From Pectinophora gossypiella (lineage: Eukaryota; Arthropoda; Insecta; Lepidoptera; Gelechiidae): a DNA stretch of 64,000 nucleotides. Of the stretch, positions 46,719 through 58,032 are shown piece by piece; positions within the stretch are counted from its first letter, which is position 1; every line of letters starts with the position of its first letter. The stretch covers positions 11,098,001 through 11,162,000 of the forward strand of contig NC_065407.1 in the NCBI RefSeq assembly GCF_024362695.1, given 5' to 3'. A program made the translations under genes and the position numbers. Under the pieces are notes generated by a model. The model was not told the origin of the DNA, ran no database searches, and saw nothing but the letters and a program-made list of their open reading frames with translations.

Positions 46719-47097
46719 GAGATTTTTGGCGGGAACGTGATTTGAACGTGATCGACATTATTGCTGTTTTCATTAAATTATTAATAAGAAATGGTGTTTT
46801 GTGGTTAATAATCGCAATAAGTTAGTTGAAAAGCATTCGGGTTATTGTATCGGAATATTCAATAAACAAAGTATAAGATACTTAGAAATTAATGCAGACT
46901 TTTGTGTTAATTCGTTTGGGGTTCGGAGTAACAGTCTTCACCAAGGGTGGGCTTAGGTTTCATCATTCATCGTCATCACCTTTCATCATTTCATAAAATA
47001 TCTCAACATTAAAAAAGAACTTAAAACTTGGCTGTACGAGTTTAGTTTCCTTTGCCTGACTTTTCGGGGGGGGGGAAAACCAAAACAAAATATATCT
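46719..47097 (+). mobile_element. 405-bp retroposon family, copy B, old
   Basis: Diverged along its length, but it starts GAGATTTTTGGCGGGAACG, keeps GTGTTTTGTGGTTAATAATC GC and GGGGTTCGGAGTA, and ends GGGGAAAACCAAAACAAAA. Flanked by ATGGTTGG (46711-46718 and 47098-47105). Its tail ends 110 bp before the API5 start codon. Confidence 0.85.
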
Positions 47098-47105
47098 ATG
47101 GTTGG

Positions 47106-47207
47106 CTTATGGCGGGCGGTGTTTCGACGCTTCTTTCTTGAGTGTCTGATTCACTCACATTTCGTGTCATTTTAGTGAACAAGCGAGTTGTGTTTTTGTG
47201 TTACAAA
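47106..47207 (+). promoter_or_regulatory. API5 proximal promoter / 5' UTR
   Basis: Only about 100 bp separate retroposon copy B from the API5 ATG at 47208, so any promoter not further upstream must include or overlap the retroposon. No TATA box seen. TTCACTCAC and TTTCGTGTCA are plausible initiator contexts. An unseen upstream non-coding exon remains possible (TTTTAG at 47170-47175 could be an acceptor). Confidence 0.4.
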
Positions 47208-50200
47208 ATGTCTACAGATAATATTGAAAAATTATACCAAAACTATGGCGTGTTAGCGGACGCCAAGGATGATATTTCAAAGGTAACCTTTTTCACTATC
47301 ACCTCGTATTTCATTAAAAATCTGTTATTTTTAATTGCTTAGGTTATCATAATGTGTTATTTTATTGCAGCACGAGAAAGAGTACAAGGAGATCTTAGCA
47401 GCAGTGAAAGGGTCGGACAAGGAAAAACGTTTAGCATCACAATTCATTGCGAAATTCTTCAATAGCTTTCCTAACCTTGCCGAGCAAGCCTTAGAGGCCC
47501 AGTTTGATCTCTGCGAGGACGATGACGTAGCTGTAAGTGGTATTTTATCATTTTTATTAAATACCACATGCTAAACACTTTCATATCAAAAACTATTCTT
47601 TCCCATCAATCAGTGATTGCATTTTAAATTTGCTAAGTGAATTTATTTTGTTATTTTTGTATAAGTATTTATGGCCTTACATATATATCATAATGAGTAA
47701 ATGAATGAATAACCCGGGCGAATCAAAAGGTACCTCGCTGGTATGCAATCCGTTTGACGTGCTGTCTACTTAACTGTGACGGGTTATTGACGGATGTAAA
47801 ATTTTTAGACGGTTGTTTTAGATTTGTGCTTAAAATTGACGTGTGTTCCATTAATTTTATGCTTGTCGATTACCCGTCCCTTTCCTTTTCGGCGGATAAG
47901 AAAATGACAGATATAACTTAAAATAAAATTAGATGGTATTTACAGGAATTAGCACCATTAGCACACTAAAAGTTCTAAATCTAACTAACATTTCAGATTC
48001 GCAAGCAAGCTATCAAAGACTTGCCTAATCTCTGCAAAGATCATAAGGAACACACTCAAAGGATTGCTGACATCTTGGCGCAACTTCTACAGTCTGACGA
48101 TGCTACAGAAATCAATGTTGTCACAAACTCCTTGCTTACTATTTTGAAGGCGGATCCCAAGGGAGCACTCACTGGGTTGTTTTCTCAGATTCATCAGAAT
48201 GTGGACAGTGAGGTGGGAAATGAAGTAGTTAGGGAGCGCTGCATCAAGTTTTTGGCCACTAAAGTCAAGCAACTCGGCAGAGAGGTCATCAATAAGGAAG
48301 CTGAGGATTTGATTATTACTGAATGCAAGAAGATTCTGGAGGTTAGTATTTATTTTATTACATTTTTCTTATTAATCTACCACCATTTTGAAATGTCTAT
48401 GGCTGAGAATGGTTACATGGCATCTCTCATCAAAAGTATTGTAAAGTACCCTATATTTCTATCCCTGCATATCAGTTATCTATGTGCTAGCTTTCTTTAA
48501 ATAGAGTTTTAATTACTTCTACCTATAATATTATTGTAGATTTTTTGTTACTGATAAACAGCAAAATTTGTCATTTCCATGAAATCATTAAATCATCAAT
48601 TAGTTAATTACTTTTCAATCCACTTAAGCTAATATTCTGCAAAGTATTAGTAACCCATTTCCATAGCTACAAATATTATTTCTAGGATGTTGTTGCTGGC
48701 GAATTTGAACACATCATGGACCTCCTCACCTGGTCACGACTGGGCAAGAACCCGATCGGAAAGAAGGAGCTGGTACAGATTATTGCAGCACTAGCCTTCT
48801 CACCAGATGACTGGCACCCAGAAGACCCAGAATATATTGATAGGCTCTTGCAGTGTACTCAGCATGCCCTTCCATTACTTTCTGTAAGTTACCTTATTGA
48901 TTATGGGAAAGAGCTATATTTTGTTTGGCTTTCGGCAAATTATTTGTCTGCTAGTTTCACAACTCATATAAGCATTTGTGTCTTGCAAACATCTCTTGTC
49001 AGTTATTTTATAGAGTAGCTTATTAATAATTTATTTTATCCTCTTCAGCCACAAGTGGATTCAACTCAATTTGTGAATATTTTCTGTGAGTATGTGCTCC
49101 CACGCTGGAATGAGATCACAACACCTGAAGGAACAGACCCAAAATTAGAACTTCTCAAGATATTTGCTGAAATAACGGATCATTGTGGACAATTAGAAGA
49201 TGCACAAAAGAAAATAGATACTGTCTATGATTTAGTCATGGTATGTAAATTATGCCATAGATAAAGATACTGCCTGAATTAAATTAGTATTTAAAAAATA
49301 GTAAATATGTTTGTTATTTTTAGATATATTTACCAGAAGCTCCAGTGGAAGAGATTGAAAAGGCAGTTGAAAAAGTTGCTGAAAAGGCTGACGAAAAATC
49401 AGAGAGCACAGAGACTAAAACAGAGGAAGCTAAGACAACTCCTTCCCTACAGTTTTCTCATGTAGAATGTGCTCTCTTTGGGTTGCATGCTTTATGCCGC
49501 AAGACTCCAGAAGCACTCAGTGCAGACCCAGCCAGACTTAAAGCGCTACGTCTGCGACTTCAATATACTGCGCGTCTTACGCAAGGATATATAAAGAAAT
49601 TAAAGGAAGTGACACAGGTAATAATTTTATAAACACTATGTGGAATATAATGATAATACACATAGTTTTCTTGAGTAGTAAAATGATAACAATACTTGTG
49701 ATTTTGACCAAGATGTATTTGTTGCAGGCAAAAAAAGCAGATGAAAACTCAGAAGAAAACAAACTGAAAATTGCAGCACTGAAAACTACATCAAATATTA
49801 ACACTCTCATTAGAGACATTTTCCGCACACCACCCAGTTTCAAGAGCAAGATACAACTGTCTTTCCAGTCAAAAAAATTTGAAAAAGAGGTATTTATTTA
49901 TTTAAAAGCTTATTTATATAGTCAATAACATCACCCCTTAAACTTTCATTTTTGAGTAATTAATTACTACACATTACTCAAGTACATTATGTCTCTTGTT
50001 TCAGCCTAAACAGAATGAAAAAGTGGAGGACACTGATAAGTCACCAACTCAAAAGCGTCACCGCCCAATTACATTTGATAATGGAGATGAAAAGTCTTCC
50101 CCTGTAAAACGAGCTCGTAGTGGCGAAAGAAATATAAAAATGTACACACCACCATCAGGCAAATACAGCTCTAGATTAAATAACACTGGGAGATTCAGTG

Positions 50201-50283
50201 GGCCAAACCAGAGGGGACGGGGTTATGGGAGACGTGACTTTAGAGGCAATGGAGTGCCATACAGGAGGCGCAGTAACTACTAA
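47208..50283 (+). CDS. Api5: Apoptosis inhibitor 5 (API5/AAC-11)
   Basis: API5 is a nuclear HEAT/ARM-like helical scaffold that suppresses apoptosis after growth-factor loss and E2F1-driven death. The coding parts are join(47208..47282, 47371..47532, 47997..48341, 48686..48883, 49049..49240, 49324..49617, 49728..49889, 50005..50283), 568 residues. All introns are phase 0 with GT/AG borders, a strong internal check. Residue 1 starts MSTDNIEKLYQNYGVLADAK, the family N-terminus. KEKRLASQFIAKFFNSFP and DDWHPEDPEYIDRLLQCTQH are conserved. Exon 6 carries a Lys/Glu-rich insert (about residues 330-360). Exon 8 supplies a nuclear signal (SPVKRARS) and an RG-rich tail (NQRGRGYGRRDFRGNG). Length is slightly above the usual 510-540. 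It converges on MED7. Confidence 0.95.
47690..47945 (+). repeat. Dispersed repeat in API5 intron 2, shared with 33500-33605
   Basis: ACGGGTTATTGACGGATGTA, TCGATTACCCGTCCCTTTCC and TTTTCGGCGGATAAGAAAAT GACAG are family words. The reverse copy lies in caudal intron 1. Confidence 0.6.
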
Positions 50284-51303
50284 TACATTATATAAAAATG
50301 TAGCATTGCGGCAGTTGGTGCTTTCCACCTAAAACACCTACAACTACTCTTTTAGAAATGATTACCCTAATGCTGCCCAGCTACCCAAAATATGAATTTT
50401 TGGATTTTGGGAAGCCAATACAAATTTTGGAAACTGACTCCTTGATGATTAATAACATTGATATTCCTGCAATTTGTCTTCTTTCTAGCACATTCAGCTA
50501 GGCATCTCATGACATGCTTTTTTATTAAGGTATTTGTACCTTTTACTTCATGAACTTAATCTGTTATGAGCATTTTTTTCAACCGATAATTTCTATTTCA
50601 ATTCATTTTCGCGCTATTTATTTTGGTTGACTAGGATGTCTTTTATTTAGCTATATGCAGTTTATCTATCTTTCACCTGGACTTATAGAACCCAAGTAGT
50701 AGCAGATGACAACTACGTGTACAGCAATACAACATTGGTTTGTAAATAATTATTTTAGTTATAATTTATGCAGTCTTAACATTTTAGTATATTATTCTGC
50801 AGCAAATTACTTAAGAGCATAGAACTACAATATGGAGACCTTCGTAAACTCGTAAGTATAGTTTAGAATTTTAAGTTTTACATTTGTTTCATGCAGGAAA
50901 GTTCCGGCCGGTAATTGTACCAAAAGAGTGGCTAAGAGTGACTAGCCATATTACAACAATAGTAAGTAATATTTACTTCTTATTTAAACAGTTACAGCAG
51001 AGACAGCAGCGGAGCATTCTGGACAATGATACAACAAAATGGAGTTATTAAATGTTTCAGATGTTTCTTATAGCTTCTTTGTCAGTGCAAGGAAGTAACA
51101 TCACGTGGATAAATTGGAATGGATATGTGAGGGTCTCATCAATATTAATTAATACACATTCTTATAGTAATACTTGTTTTATTTTATTGCCTTTTAAATT
51201 AACTTTTTTAATGTGGGAATGCAGATCTCGCCCAGATACAATGTAAAATCTATTGTGTATCTCAGTAGATGAGATGTTAATGCATAAAACATTGAAACAA
51301 TAT
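50284..51303. other. Convergent 3' flanks of API5 and MED7
   Basis: Holds the 3' untranslated regions. A plus-strand TTTATT near 51180 could be the MED7 AATAAA signal. No repeat recognised. The ORF at 51052-51246 is not protein-like. Confidence 0.4.
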
Positions 51304-52465
51304 TTATCTCATATTGTCAACAACATTACACATAATGCGATCCAGTTCATAACAAGGGTCTGCATTGGCATTATCATTGGTGTTGCATTCCATCTGATCC
51401 AATATTTCAGTAGGTATCTTGAAGTTTGAATCCAACTCATTCTGATCAGGCAAACTTTGTAATGCATTCTGTAATATGTCCTGAACCTTATCCAAATGTT
51501 TTTGGAATCTGAAAATAGATACAAAAGTTAAATTATTCTTAAATGAAGTACTTATTGAATTGTTATAAGCAGTGGTGGATTTCTCTTAAGGTGAACTAAA
51601 CTTGGGGCCATGGCAACCAGATATTAGGAGTGGCTAATTGTGGGAAAAATATACTGAGGCAAACATGGAATGACACTGAATCCTAATACCAACATATAGT
51701 ATTATTCTTTATACCAATGAATACATTAGGCACATTGTAAAAGTCTCATAGCCAGCACTGGCGAAAGGGTTCACTCAAGGTTGTCGTAAATAGCCAAAGG
51801 CAGCCATGATGGCAAATCTGCCTCAGGTTATGAGCCAGTCATTTATAGCGCTTCAAGCTCACATAACAATGTTACACTTTATATAATCAACATAAGTACA
51901 TTTGAGATAAAAGTATCAAAATATTACCTCATGGCAGTCTCAACTCTCTGTCTTTTTTGCAGCTCCATCATAACTCGCAATGTCTCTCTGGCTTGATGAG
52001 GCCTAAACTCATTGAGAAGGTGGTGAATATGGATGAATAACAAACTGAGATCCTCCACCTTTTCAGCTCGCTTTGGAGAATCTGGGCAATGCACTAACAA
52101 GTCTAACAGATCTAGGAAATTAACCAGCAGCGAGTGATTCAATTTCTTCAATTCCCGTCTCCTTTCAAAATGCATAGGATAAAGTCTTCTGAAACCCTGA
52201 GGAATAATTAAAAAGGACTAAAATTAGACACTGCCTCTGAACATGATATAATTTTAATGTAAAGTAGAACACTTACCTGGCTCTCTAATGACCTAATAAT
52301 GGTGTCATCAGCATTAAAAGGATGTCCAAACATTGAATATGAATCATGAATCGGACGAGGAGGCAGAGGTGCTCTATTTCTTCGAACATTTTCATCAGTA
52401 TAGAAGTTGATATACTGCATTGGAGGCAAGGGCAACGAGCTAACTTGCGCTGTGTCCGACGACAT
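51304..52465 (-). CDS. MED7: Mediator complex subunit 7
   Basis: MED7 is a middle-module Mediator subunit that pairs with MED21 and links RNA polymerase II to activators. The coding parts are complement(join(51304..51508, 51928..52196, 52277..52465)), 220 residues, the usual length. Residues 1-63 contain SSLPLPPMQYINFYTDE, RAPLPPRPI and YSMFGHPFNADD, the conserved proline-rich and FG.PF elements. Residues 64-152 start GFRRLYPMHFERRRELKKLN and carry LDLLDLLVHCPDSPKRAEKV and LLNEFRPHQARETLRVMME. They form the coiled-coil core that binds MED21. The last exon begins FQKHLDKVQDILQ and is acidic to the end. Both joins keep frame with GT/AG borders. A retroposon (copy C) starts 147 bp upstream. Confidence 0.95.
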
Positions 52466-52611
52466 TTTGAAGTTATTAAACTTTTAGTATAGACCCGTTG
52501 ACACAACTGAGTTTATTTACTTAAATAAAATAAATAGTTTTACTACTGACTTCACCAAGATCACTTCTTTATATACCTATCTAAGACATAAATAAACTTT
52601 AGACGCCATTC

Positions 52612-53027
52612 CATCCATTCCCCTTTTTTTTTTTGGTTTTCCCCGAAGGGTAAGGCAAAGGGAACTTTGCCCATACAGCCATGTCTGACGTATTTTTTTT
52701 CTTGATGATTAATGAAATGACGAAAGGTGATGATGATGAAACCTAAGCCCCCACCCTCGGAGTAGACTCCTACTCCGAACCCCAAACGAATTAACTCAAA
52801 AGTATAAACTTACGCATAAACTTTTGAGTTATGAAGCGGCTTCCTGCCACGAAGCGAAAATAGACAGATACACTTTGTTTATTGAATACTCCAATATAAT
52901 AACGCTCGCGAATGTCTTCCGACTAACTTAATGCGATCATTAACAGCAAAACACCAGTTCGTATTAATTATTTAGATTACTCAATGAAGAAAGCAACTGT
53001 CCCGTTCCCGTTTCCCGCCAAAAAGCC
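52612..53027 (-). mobile_element. 405-bp retroposon family, copy C
   Basis: A full-length copy in minus orientation. Its 5' end GGCTTTTTGGCGGGAAACGG is at 53027 and its A-tail at about 52622-52634. The target duplication is TTAGACGCCATTC: one copy is at 52599-52611; the other was split by the Harbinger insertion (TTA at 53028-53030, then TTAGACGCCATTC at 57646-57658). A dozen extra bases (CATCCATTCCCC on the plus strand) lie beyond the A-tail. Confidence 0.92.
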
Positions 53028-53320
53028 TTACACCCGTATTCTAAGATGTTTACTCAAAACTGCCTTCACTCGGTCCTCAGCCAAGGCCACCTTAAGGGAT
53101 TCTCAAAATCTCCTTGAAATCGGTATTCTTAGTTGGCACCTCAACCTTAACGGAGGTTTCCTCCAGCGAGGAAGAGTGGAGGTATGACGTCATTGTTTTC
53201 GTATTATTTTGTTGGCAGCATGATAGAATTCTGTTGGCTGTGGTCACGTTTGTAGTTTATGGGAACATTTAAACGTCAAACAAATTGTCAAATCGACTTT
53301 GACAGTTGATTTCGCGGTAC

Positions 53321-53725
53321 GGCTTTTTGGCGGGAGGCGGGAACGGGACAGTTGCTTTCTTCATTGAATAATCTAAATAATTAATACGAAGTGGTGTTTT
53401 GTGGTTAATGATCGCATTAAGTTAGTCGGAAGACATTCGCGAGTGTTATTATATTGGAGTATTCAATAAACAAAATGTATCTGCCTATTTTCGCTTCGTG
53501 TCAGGAAGCCGCTTCATAACTCAAAAGTTTATGCGGACTTTTGAGTTAATTCGTTTGGGGTTCGGAGTAGGAGTCTACTCCGAGGGTGGGGGCTTAGGTT
53601 TCATCATCATCACCTTTCATCATTTCATTAATCATCAAGAAAAAAAATACGTCAGACATGGCTGTATGGGCATAGTTCCCTTTGCCTTACCCTTCGGGGA
53701 AAACCAAACCAAAAAAAAAAAAAAA
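53321..53725 (+). mobile_element. 405-bp retroposon family, copy D, inside Harbinger
   Basis: 405 bp from GGCTTTTTGGCGGGAGGCGG to a 15-base A-tail. The flanking duplication TGATTTCGCGGTAC is perfect (53307-53320 and 53726-53739). The tail lies 127 bp before the start codon of the Harbinger Myb gene and in the same orientation. The frame 53498-53728 inside it runs into the A-tail without a stop, so it is not a convincing gene. Confidence 0.95.
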
Positions 53726-53865
53726 TGATTTCGCGGTACCGGCTTTGTTTATTTCAAACACAAATTTCAGACTACTTTGCACTGAGCAAGTTATCATCCG
53801 TCCCAAACTACTTTGTGGAGTGTGAAAGTGTTTATTAGATTTGTAAAAGTGTTTATCAAGTCAAA

Positions 53866-55957
53866 ATGTCGAGCGGATCAACAAGACAAACTTTCACTGA
53901 ACACGAAAAAGTGTGTCTGCAGGAATTAGTTTTGAAATATAAATTAAATTCTGCTGCAACTATTGGGGCTGGAAATGCAAATGTAAAAAAAATGGCTTGG
54001 GTACGCCTTACACAAGAATTTAACTCCATTGCGACCAATAGTAAAGTAAGTACCTAATTGTAGCACATAATATTAATATCATTCCTGATTTTGATTAAAC
54101 TTACAAACAAACCTTTGATTTCTTTTAGCGAACAGAGGCACAATTAAAAAAATGTTGGGACAATTTAAAAACCAGAAGAAAACAATTTCTAGCACAAGAA
54201 AAAAGGTAAAATATCATATACTTTCTTAAAAGTAAATATTTAATTATTTACTATTGTTACAAAACAGAGTGCAATGCTGTAAGTAATGTTATTTTTAAGC
54301 TTCTCTTTTTTTCATTTGAATTTGGAAGGGAACGCATGAGGACCGGAGGTGGGTTGTATGCAGCTAGTACCTCTCAAGGCTCCCAGGAGGCTATTGATGC
54401 TGCTCTTTTGGATGCCACAAATATAGAGCTACAAGGCGTGTTTGATAGTGATAGTGGTGAGTTATCAGGATATACATACATACCTTATTCCACTTACTAA
54501 AGGTATGTTTTTTATATCTCTTTTCTATGTTCAGTTGAAAGTTAATAGAATTTCGCCGAGTGGCTCTTGCAAGTAAAAATTATAGCAATTGATAACATTT
54601 TCATTCCAGATATGGTGTTGGACCACAACATGTTAGCCCCAGTACCCGATCTCCCTGCACCTGCAGCCCCTGCAGCACCCGCTAATACCTCACCTGGCGA
54701 AGGACCATCCCAAATACAAAGTATAATAGTTAAGCTATATTTTTTGCCATTTCTAACACAATAAACAACATATTTTTTTTGCAGAATACATTATGTTTTG
54801 CCTTTTTTGCAGAAGCTATTCCTGTGGAAGTTGATATTGAAATAATGGATAATCAATATCGTCCATCAGCCGGGTCTCGTCTCTCCGATTATGAGCCACC
54901 TTCTCTAATTCAAGGTATTTTCTTAGATATTTTCTTAAGTTGATTATCTAGTACATTTAAACAAAACTATAGGCTTGATTATTATTACAAGTAATCTAAA
55001 CCAGTGTGAAGATTTTAAAGATTTTAAGAAAGAGGTGTGTTTAATGAACACTTATGTAACCTTATTTAAGTAACATATTTGGAATTTTTTATTTGTAGAG
55101 TCTGTTCCTGTGGCACAAGTAGAGCTACCTCGTCGACCATCAACTGGATTGAGAGAACATGATTATGGAGCACCTTCTCAAACTCAAGGTATTCTTATTA
55201 TAGCAATATTGTTGAACAAAATCTGCTTTATAAGTAACTAAAATAATTTCTAATGTATTTTTGGTAACAAATTCCTAGAAACCCCATGCTGATCTTGCGC
55301 GACCCAACTCCGTCCACAAAAGTTTTTAGAGCTTTCTTATCTTTTGTTTACATTCACATCTGTGAATGTGATGGCCATCTGTCAGCACTTGTGGTGACCT
55401 TTTTTTATATTAGCCAGTTAAACGTATTCACTTCGGAGTAAAAAGGATCGGTTAAAAAATATTTTTATTATAAGTACATACACATACATAAACTCACGCC
55501 CGTAAGCCCTAATGGGGTGGGCAGAGCCACAAGTAATCAAAGACAACTTGCAGCCACTGTTGATACGATGTCGTTTATTATAAGTAACTGTGTTTATTAA
55601 GCCTGTGAACTTTCAAATCAAATCAAATCAAATCAAATATACTTTATTGCACAGAACTACAGAACTTTCGTGCGTTTTAACATATCTTCTTGTTACGTTT
55701 CAGCTTCAAAGAACATTCGGGCTCATGTAATTAATCAGGAGTTCACCTTGCGAAAGGATAGATATCAGGTGATAGTGGACAGGGAGGAGGAGCTACACAA
55801 ATTGAGGGTAGCAGAGCGGGAGTGGCTCGTAAAGGCAGCTGAGGAGACATATCATAAAGCTCGCCTTGAAAAGGAAAGTGCGCAGGAGTTGCTGCTATGC
55901 AGCCGGGCTAAGCGAGAGCTAGCAGAGCTGCATCTTTCTAGGGAAAGAAAGAAATAA
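53866..55957 (+). CDS. Harbinger Myb/SANT-like DNA-binding accessory protein
   Basis: In PIF/Harbinger elements this second protein binds the element ends and helps bring the transposase into the nucleus. The coding parts are join(53866..54045, 54129..54205, 54329..54456, 54610..54720, 54813..54914, 55099..55188, 55704..55957), 313 residues. Residues about 8-85 form a Myb/SANT-like domain: QTFTEHEKVCLQELVLKYK, KKMAWVRLTQEFNSI and AQLKKCWDNLKTRRKQFL. Exons 4-6 are proline/alanine-rich linkers. Exons 5 and 6 look like internal duplicates (YRPSAGSRLSDYEPPS and RRPSTGLREHDYGAPS). Exon 7 is a charged coiled coil ending LAELHLSRERKK. Exon 3 uses a less ideal acceptor (TTTGGAAG). No stop or frameshift seen. 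Confidence 0.82.
55610..55665 (-). repeat. LINE tail inserted in an intron of the Harbinger Myb gene
   Basis: An AAATC pentamer array followed by ATATACTTTATTGCACAGAA is a minus-strand LINE 3' end of the TTTATTGCAC type. Just before it, at 55480-55560, a CATACATAAACTCACG repeat copy is recognisable. Confidence 0.65.
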
Positions 55958-56250
55958 ATTGATAGTTTTTATAACATTTTTTTTATTGAGCATATCCCTT
56001 GTATTTGGAGCAATAACTAATTTTAACTATGATACAAATAATGGAATCTTAAAGAATATTTCTAAGAACTTTTTCTATATGAATTATAACATAATATTAT
56101 AGGTATTTAATACATATCTAACAACTAGATAGAAACTAAACTAGTACATAACACAATACAGTAACTCTTTATTATTTAAATACAAGAAGCAAGTGGTACA
56201 AAAGGCGTTCTTTTTGCTGAGGAAACATAACTAACATAACAAAATTATAC

Positions 56251-57385
56251 TTAACTAAAATGTCTTGCGATAAAACTAGCTCTTATAATACTACCTCGTT
56301 CATTGTCTGGAACAGGTGTTGGTGGGTCTATCCTTGACCTCAAGGGTTCTGGCATTTCTTGGTTAGTGTTAACACTGATATTGTGCAATACAGCACATGC
56401 CACGATGATGTTAGGGACATTTTTTATTTTGTTCTGAAGCTTCCTGCTTAAACAAGCAAATCTTCTTTTCAGGACACCATTCAGCCTTTCTATAATATTT
56501 CTAGTACTGATATGGGATCTGTTGTAGCGCTCCTGAGCTGGTGTTTGTGGATTTAGCACGGGAGTATACGTGTAAGACGACTGTGCATATCCACTGTCCC
56601 CTAAAAGTATGCCAGCACCTACTAAATCCCCTTCTTCAAAGCGCATACTACAACGGCTGTTGCTGAATATGCGGGAATCATGGGCAGATCCTGGCCACCT
56701 TGCCACAATGTCGTAAATCAACATTTGTGGCCCGCATATTAGTTGTACATTTATAGAGAACTCACCTTTTCTATTTCTGAAAAGTTCTCCATTTTCCCGA
56801 CTCGGATTTTTAATTGGTACGTGAGTGCAGTCAATGCACCCGATTACCCCTGGGAATTGAGCACGTTGGTAAAATGCTCTCTTCACGTTGGCTCTCTCGT
56901 GTGCTCCAGGGAACTTGATAAACTCAACTACTTTCATTGCTAATATTTTCGATAGCTTAGCCACGATTTTAGATACAACTGGCTGACTGATCTTATGCAG
57001 GTCTCCGCAAACAATCTGTTGAAACAGAAATAGTTTGGTAAATATTTTTTATAACTGTAGATAAGTAATTATATAAATGCTTGAATGGCTAACTTACCTG
57101 GAAGTTTCCTGTAGCATAAAATCTTAACGCTATGAGTAGTTGCAATATGGGTGGTAAAGGTAACCCTTTGTTGGTTACATTTGATTGCAATCCAATCAGT
57201 GGCAATATCATATGAACAACGGTATCTTTCCTAAATCGAAAGCGTTTTTGAAATTGTTCTTCGTCGTAACATTCCAAAGGGTTTTGAGCGTCTCTGATAT
57301 ATTTCCGCGCCGGATAATCGTAAGGATTATCATAAACATAATCCATAAACTCTTCAAAGTCACTATATAAGTCACTATCACTCAT
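56251..57385 (-). CDS. PIF/Harbinger transposase (DDE_Tnp_4, HARBI1-like)
   Basis: Cuts and pastes the element at TWA sites. The coding parts are complement(join(56251..57015, 57098..57385)), 350 residues. I start at MSDSDLYSDF (57385) rather than the in-frame ATG 23 codons upstream, because the upstream part is hydrophobic and lacks family features. Residues about 40-96 hold FRFRKDTVVHMILPLIG and LPLPPILQLLIALRFYATG, the helix-turn-helix region. The catalytic triad appears complete: D158 in GCIDCTHVPI, D236 in LLGDSGYA and E272 in RNIIERLNGVLKRRF. The family GS.HDSRIF motif is at 205-213. The length is typical. It is convergent with the Myb-like gene and uninterrupted by stops. Confidence 0.93.
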
Positions 57386-57645
57386 TTTAATAACAAAAAT
57401 CGAAGTTTGTAATATAAAAAGTATCGTCACAACAAGCGTTCGCACGGATTTCAAGCGTTGAGTAGTCCTTAAGGTAGGTCACGAGGTACCTTACATTTGA
57501 CAGTTCATTCCTCAATTTTTACTCACCTCCAGTGAGGAAGAACCATAAGTCGAGGACGTAAATGTCAACTATGAATACCAAAAATCCTCAACCAAGGTTG
57601 AGTCGAGTGGAGGAAATCTTGAGTGACATCTGAGAATACGGGTGT

Positions 57646-58018
57646 TAGACGCCATTCACTCACTGACAGATCCTGGGTCCTGAGGACAGGTCTGAAGACA
57701 TAGACATTTTTTTTTGTTTAATTTACCTTGAATTTACCGGTATGAAGCAAAGGCAAGTCAGGGTGACGCTCGGGTGACGGATCCGAAGTAGTATTTATAG
57801 CCAGCAATAGCCAGTCGTATTATTTAGCAGTAGACAGAGAGACAGAGTGTTTATTAAAATATTACCATTCTCTATCTACTCCTTGGAAAGGAGCTTACGC
57901 AGTTTGTCCGCGCCAAGAAAAAGTGGAAATAAAAAGTTGTAAACATGTTGTAAATAAGTTTTGAATTATAATCATTTATAATAAACTCTTTATACTGTGA
58001 CAAAAATGGCCCAAAAGA
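57646..58018. other. Flank between Harbinger and retroposon copy E
   Basis: Starts with the second half of the retroposon C target duplication (TTAGACGCCATTC), then unique-looking DNA with GGGTGACGCTCGGGTGACGG and GACAGAGAGACAGAG. No gene recognised. Confidence 0.4.
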
Positions 58019-58032
58019 CTTGTCGAGTGCAA

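Larger units (their letters stand above)
53031..57645. mobile_element. Complete PIF/Harbinger DNA transposon, 4.6 kb
   Basis: The left end CACCCGTATTCTAAGATGT and right end ACATCTGAGAATACGGGTG are imperfect inverted repeats, extending inward with ACTCAA/TTGAGT. TTA flanks both sides (53028-53030 and 57646-57648), the 3-bp TWA target duplication of this superfamily. Inside are a Myb/SANT-like gene (plus) and a DDE transposase (minus), convergent, as in other PIF/Harbinger elements. Both genes appear intact. A retroposon (copy D) and a LINE tail (55610-55665) are later insertions. With complete ends, a clean duplication and two open genes, it may have moved recently. Confidence 0.92.

Noticed and set aside
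53498..53728. A 76-codon frame conserved in several retroposon copies (also at 45410-45934, 52561-52785 and 57990-58259).
   Set aside because: It runs into the poly(A) tail without its own stop, its start differs between copies, and the oldest copy does not keep it. Similarity reflects recent common origin.
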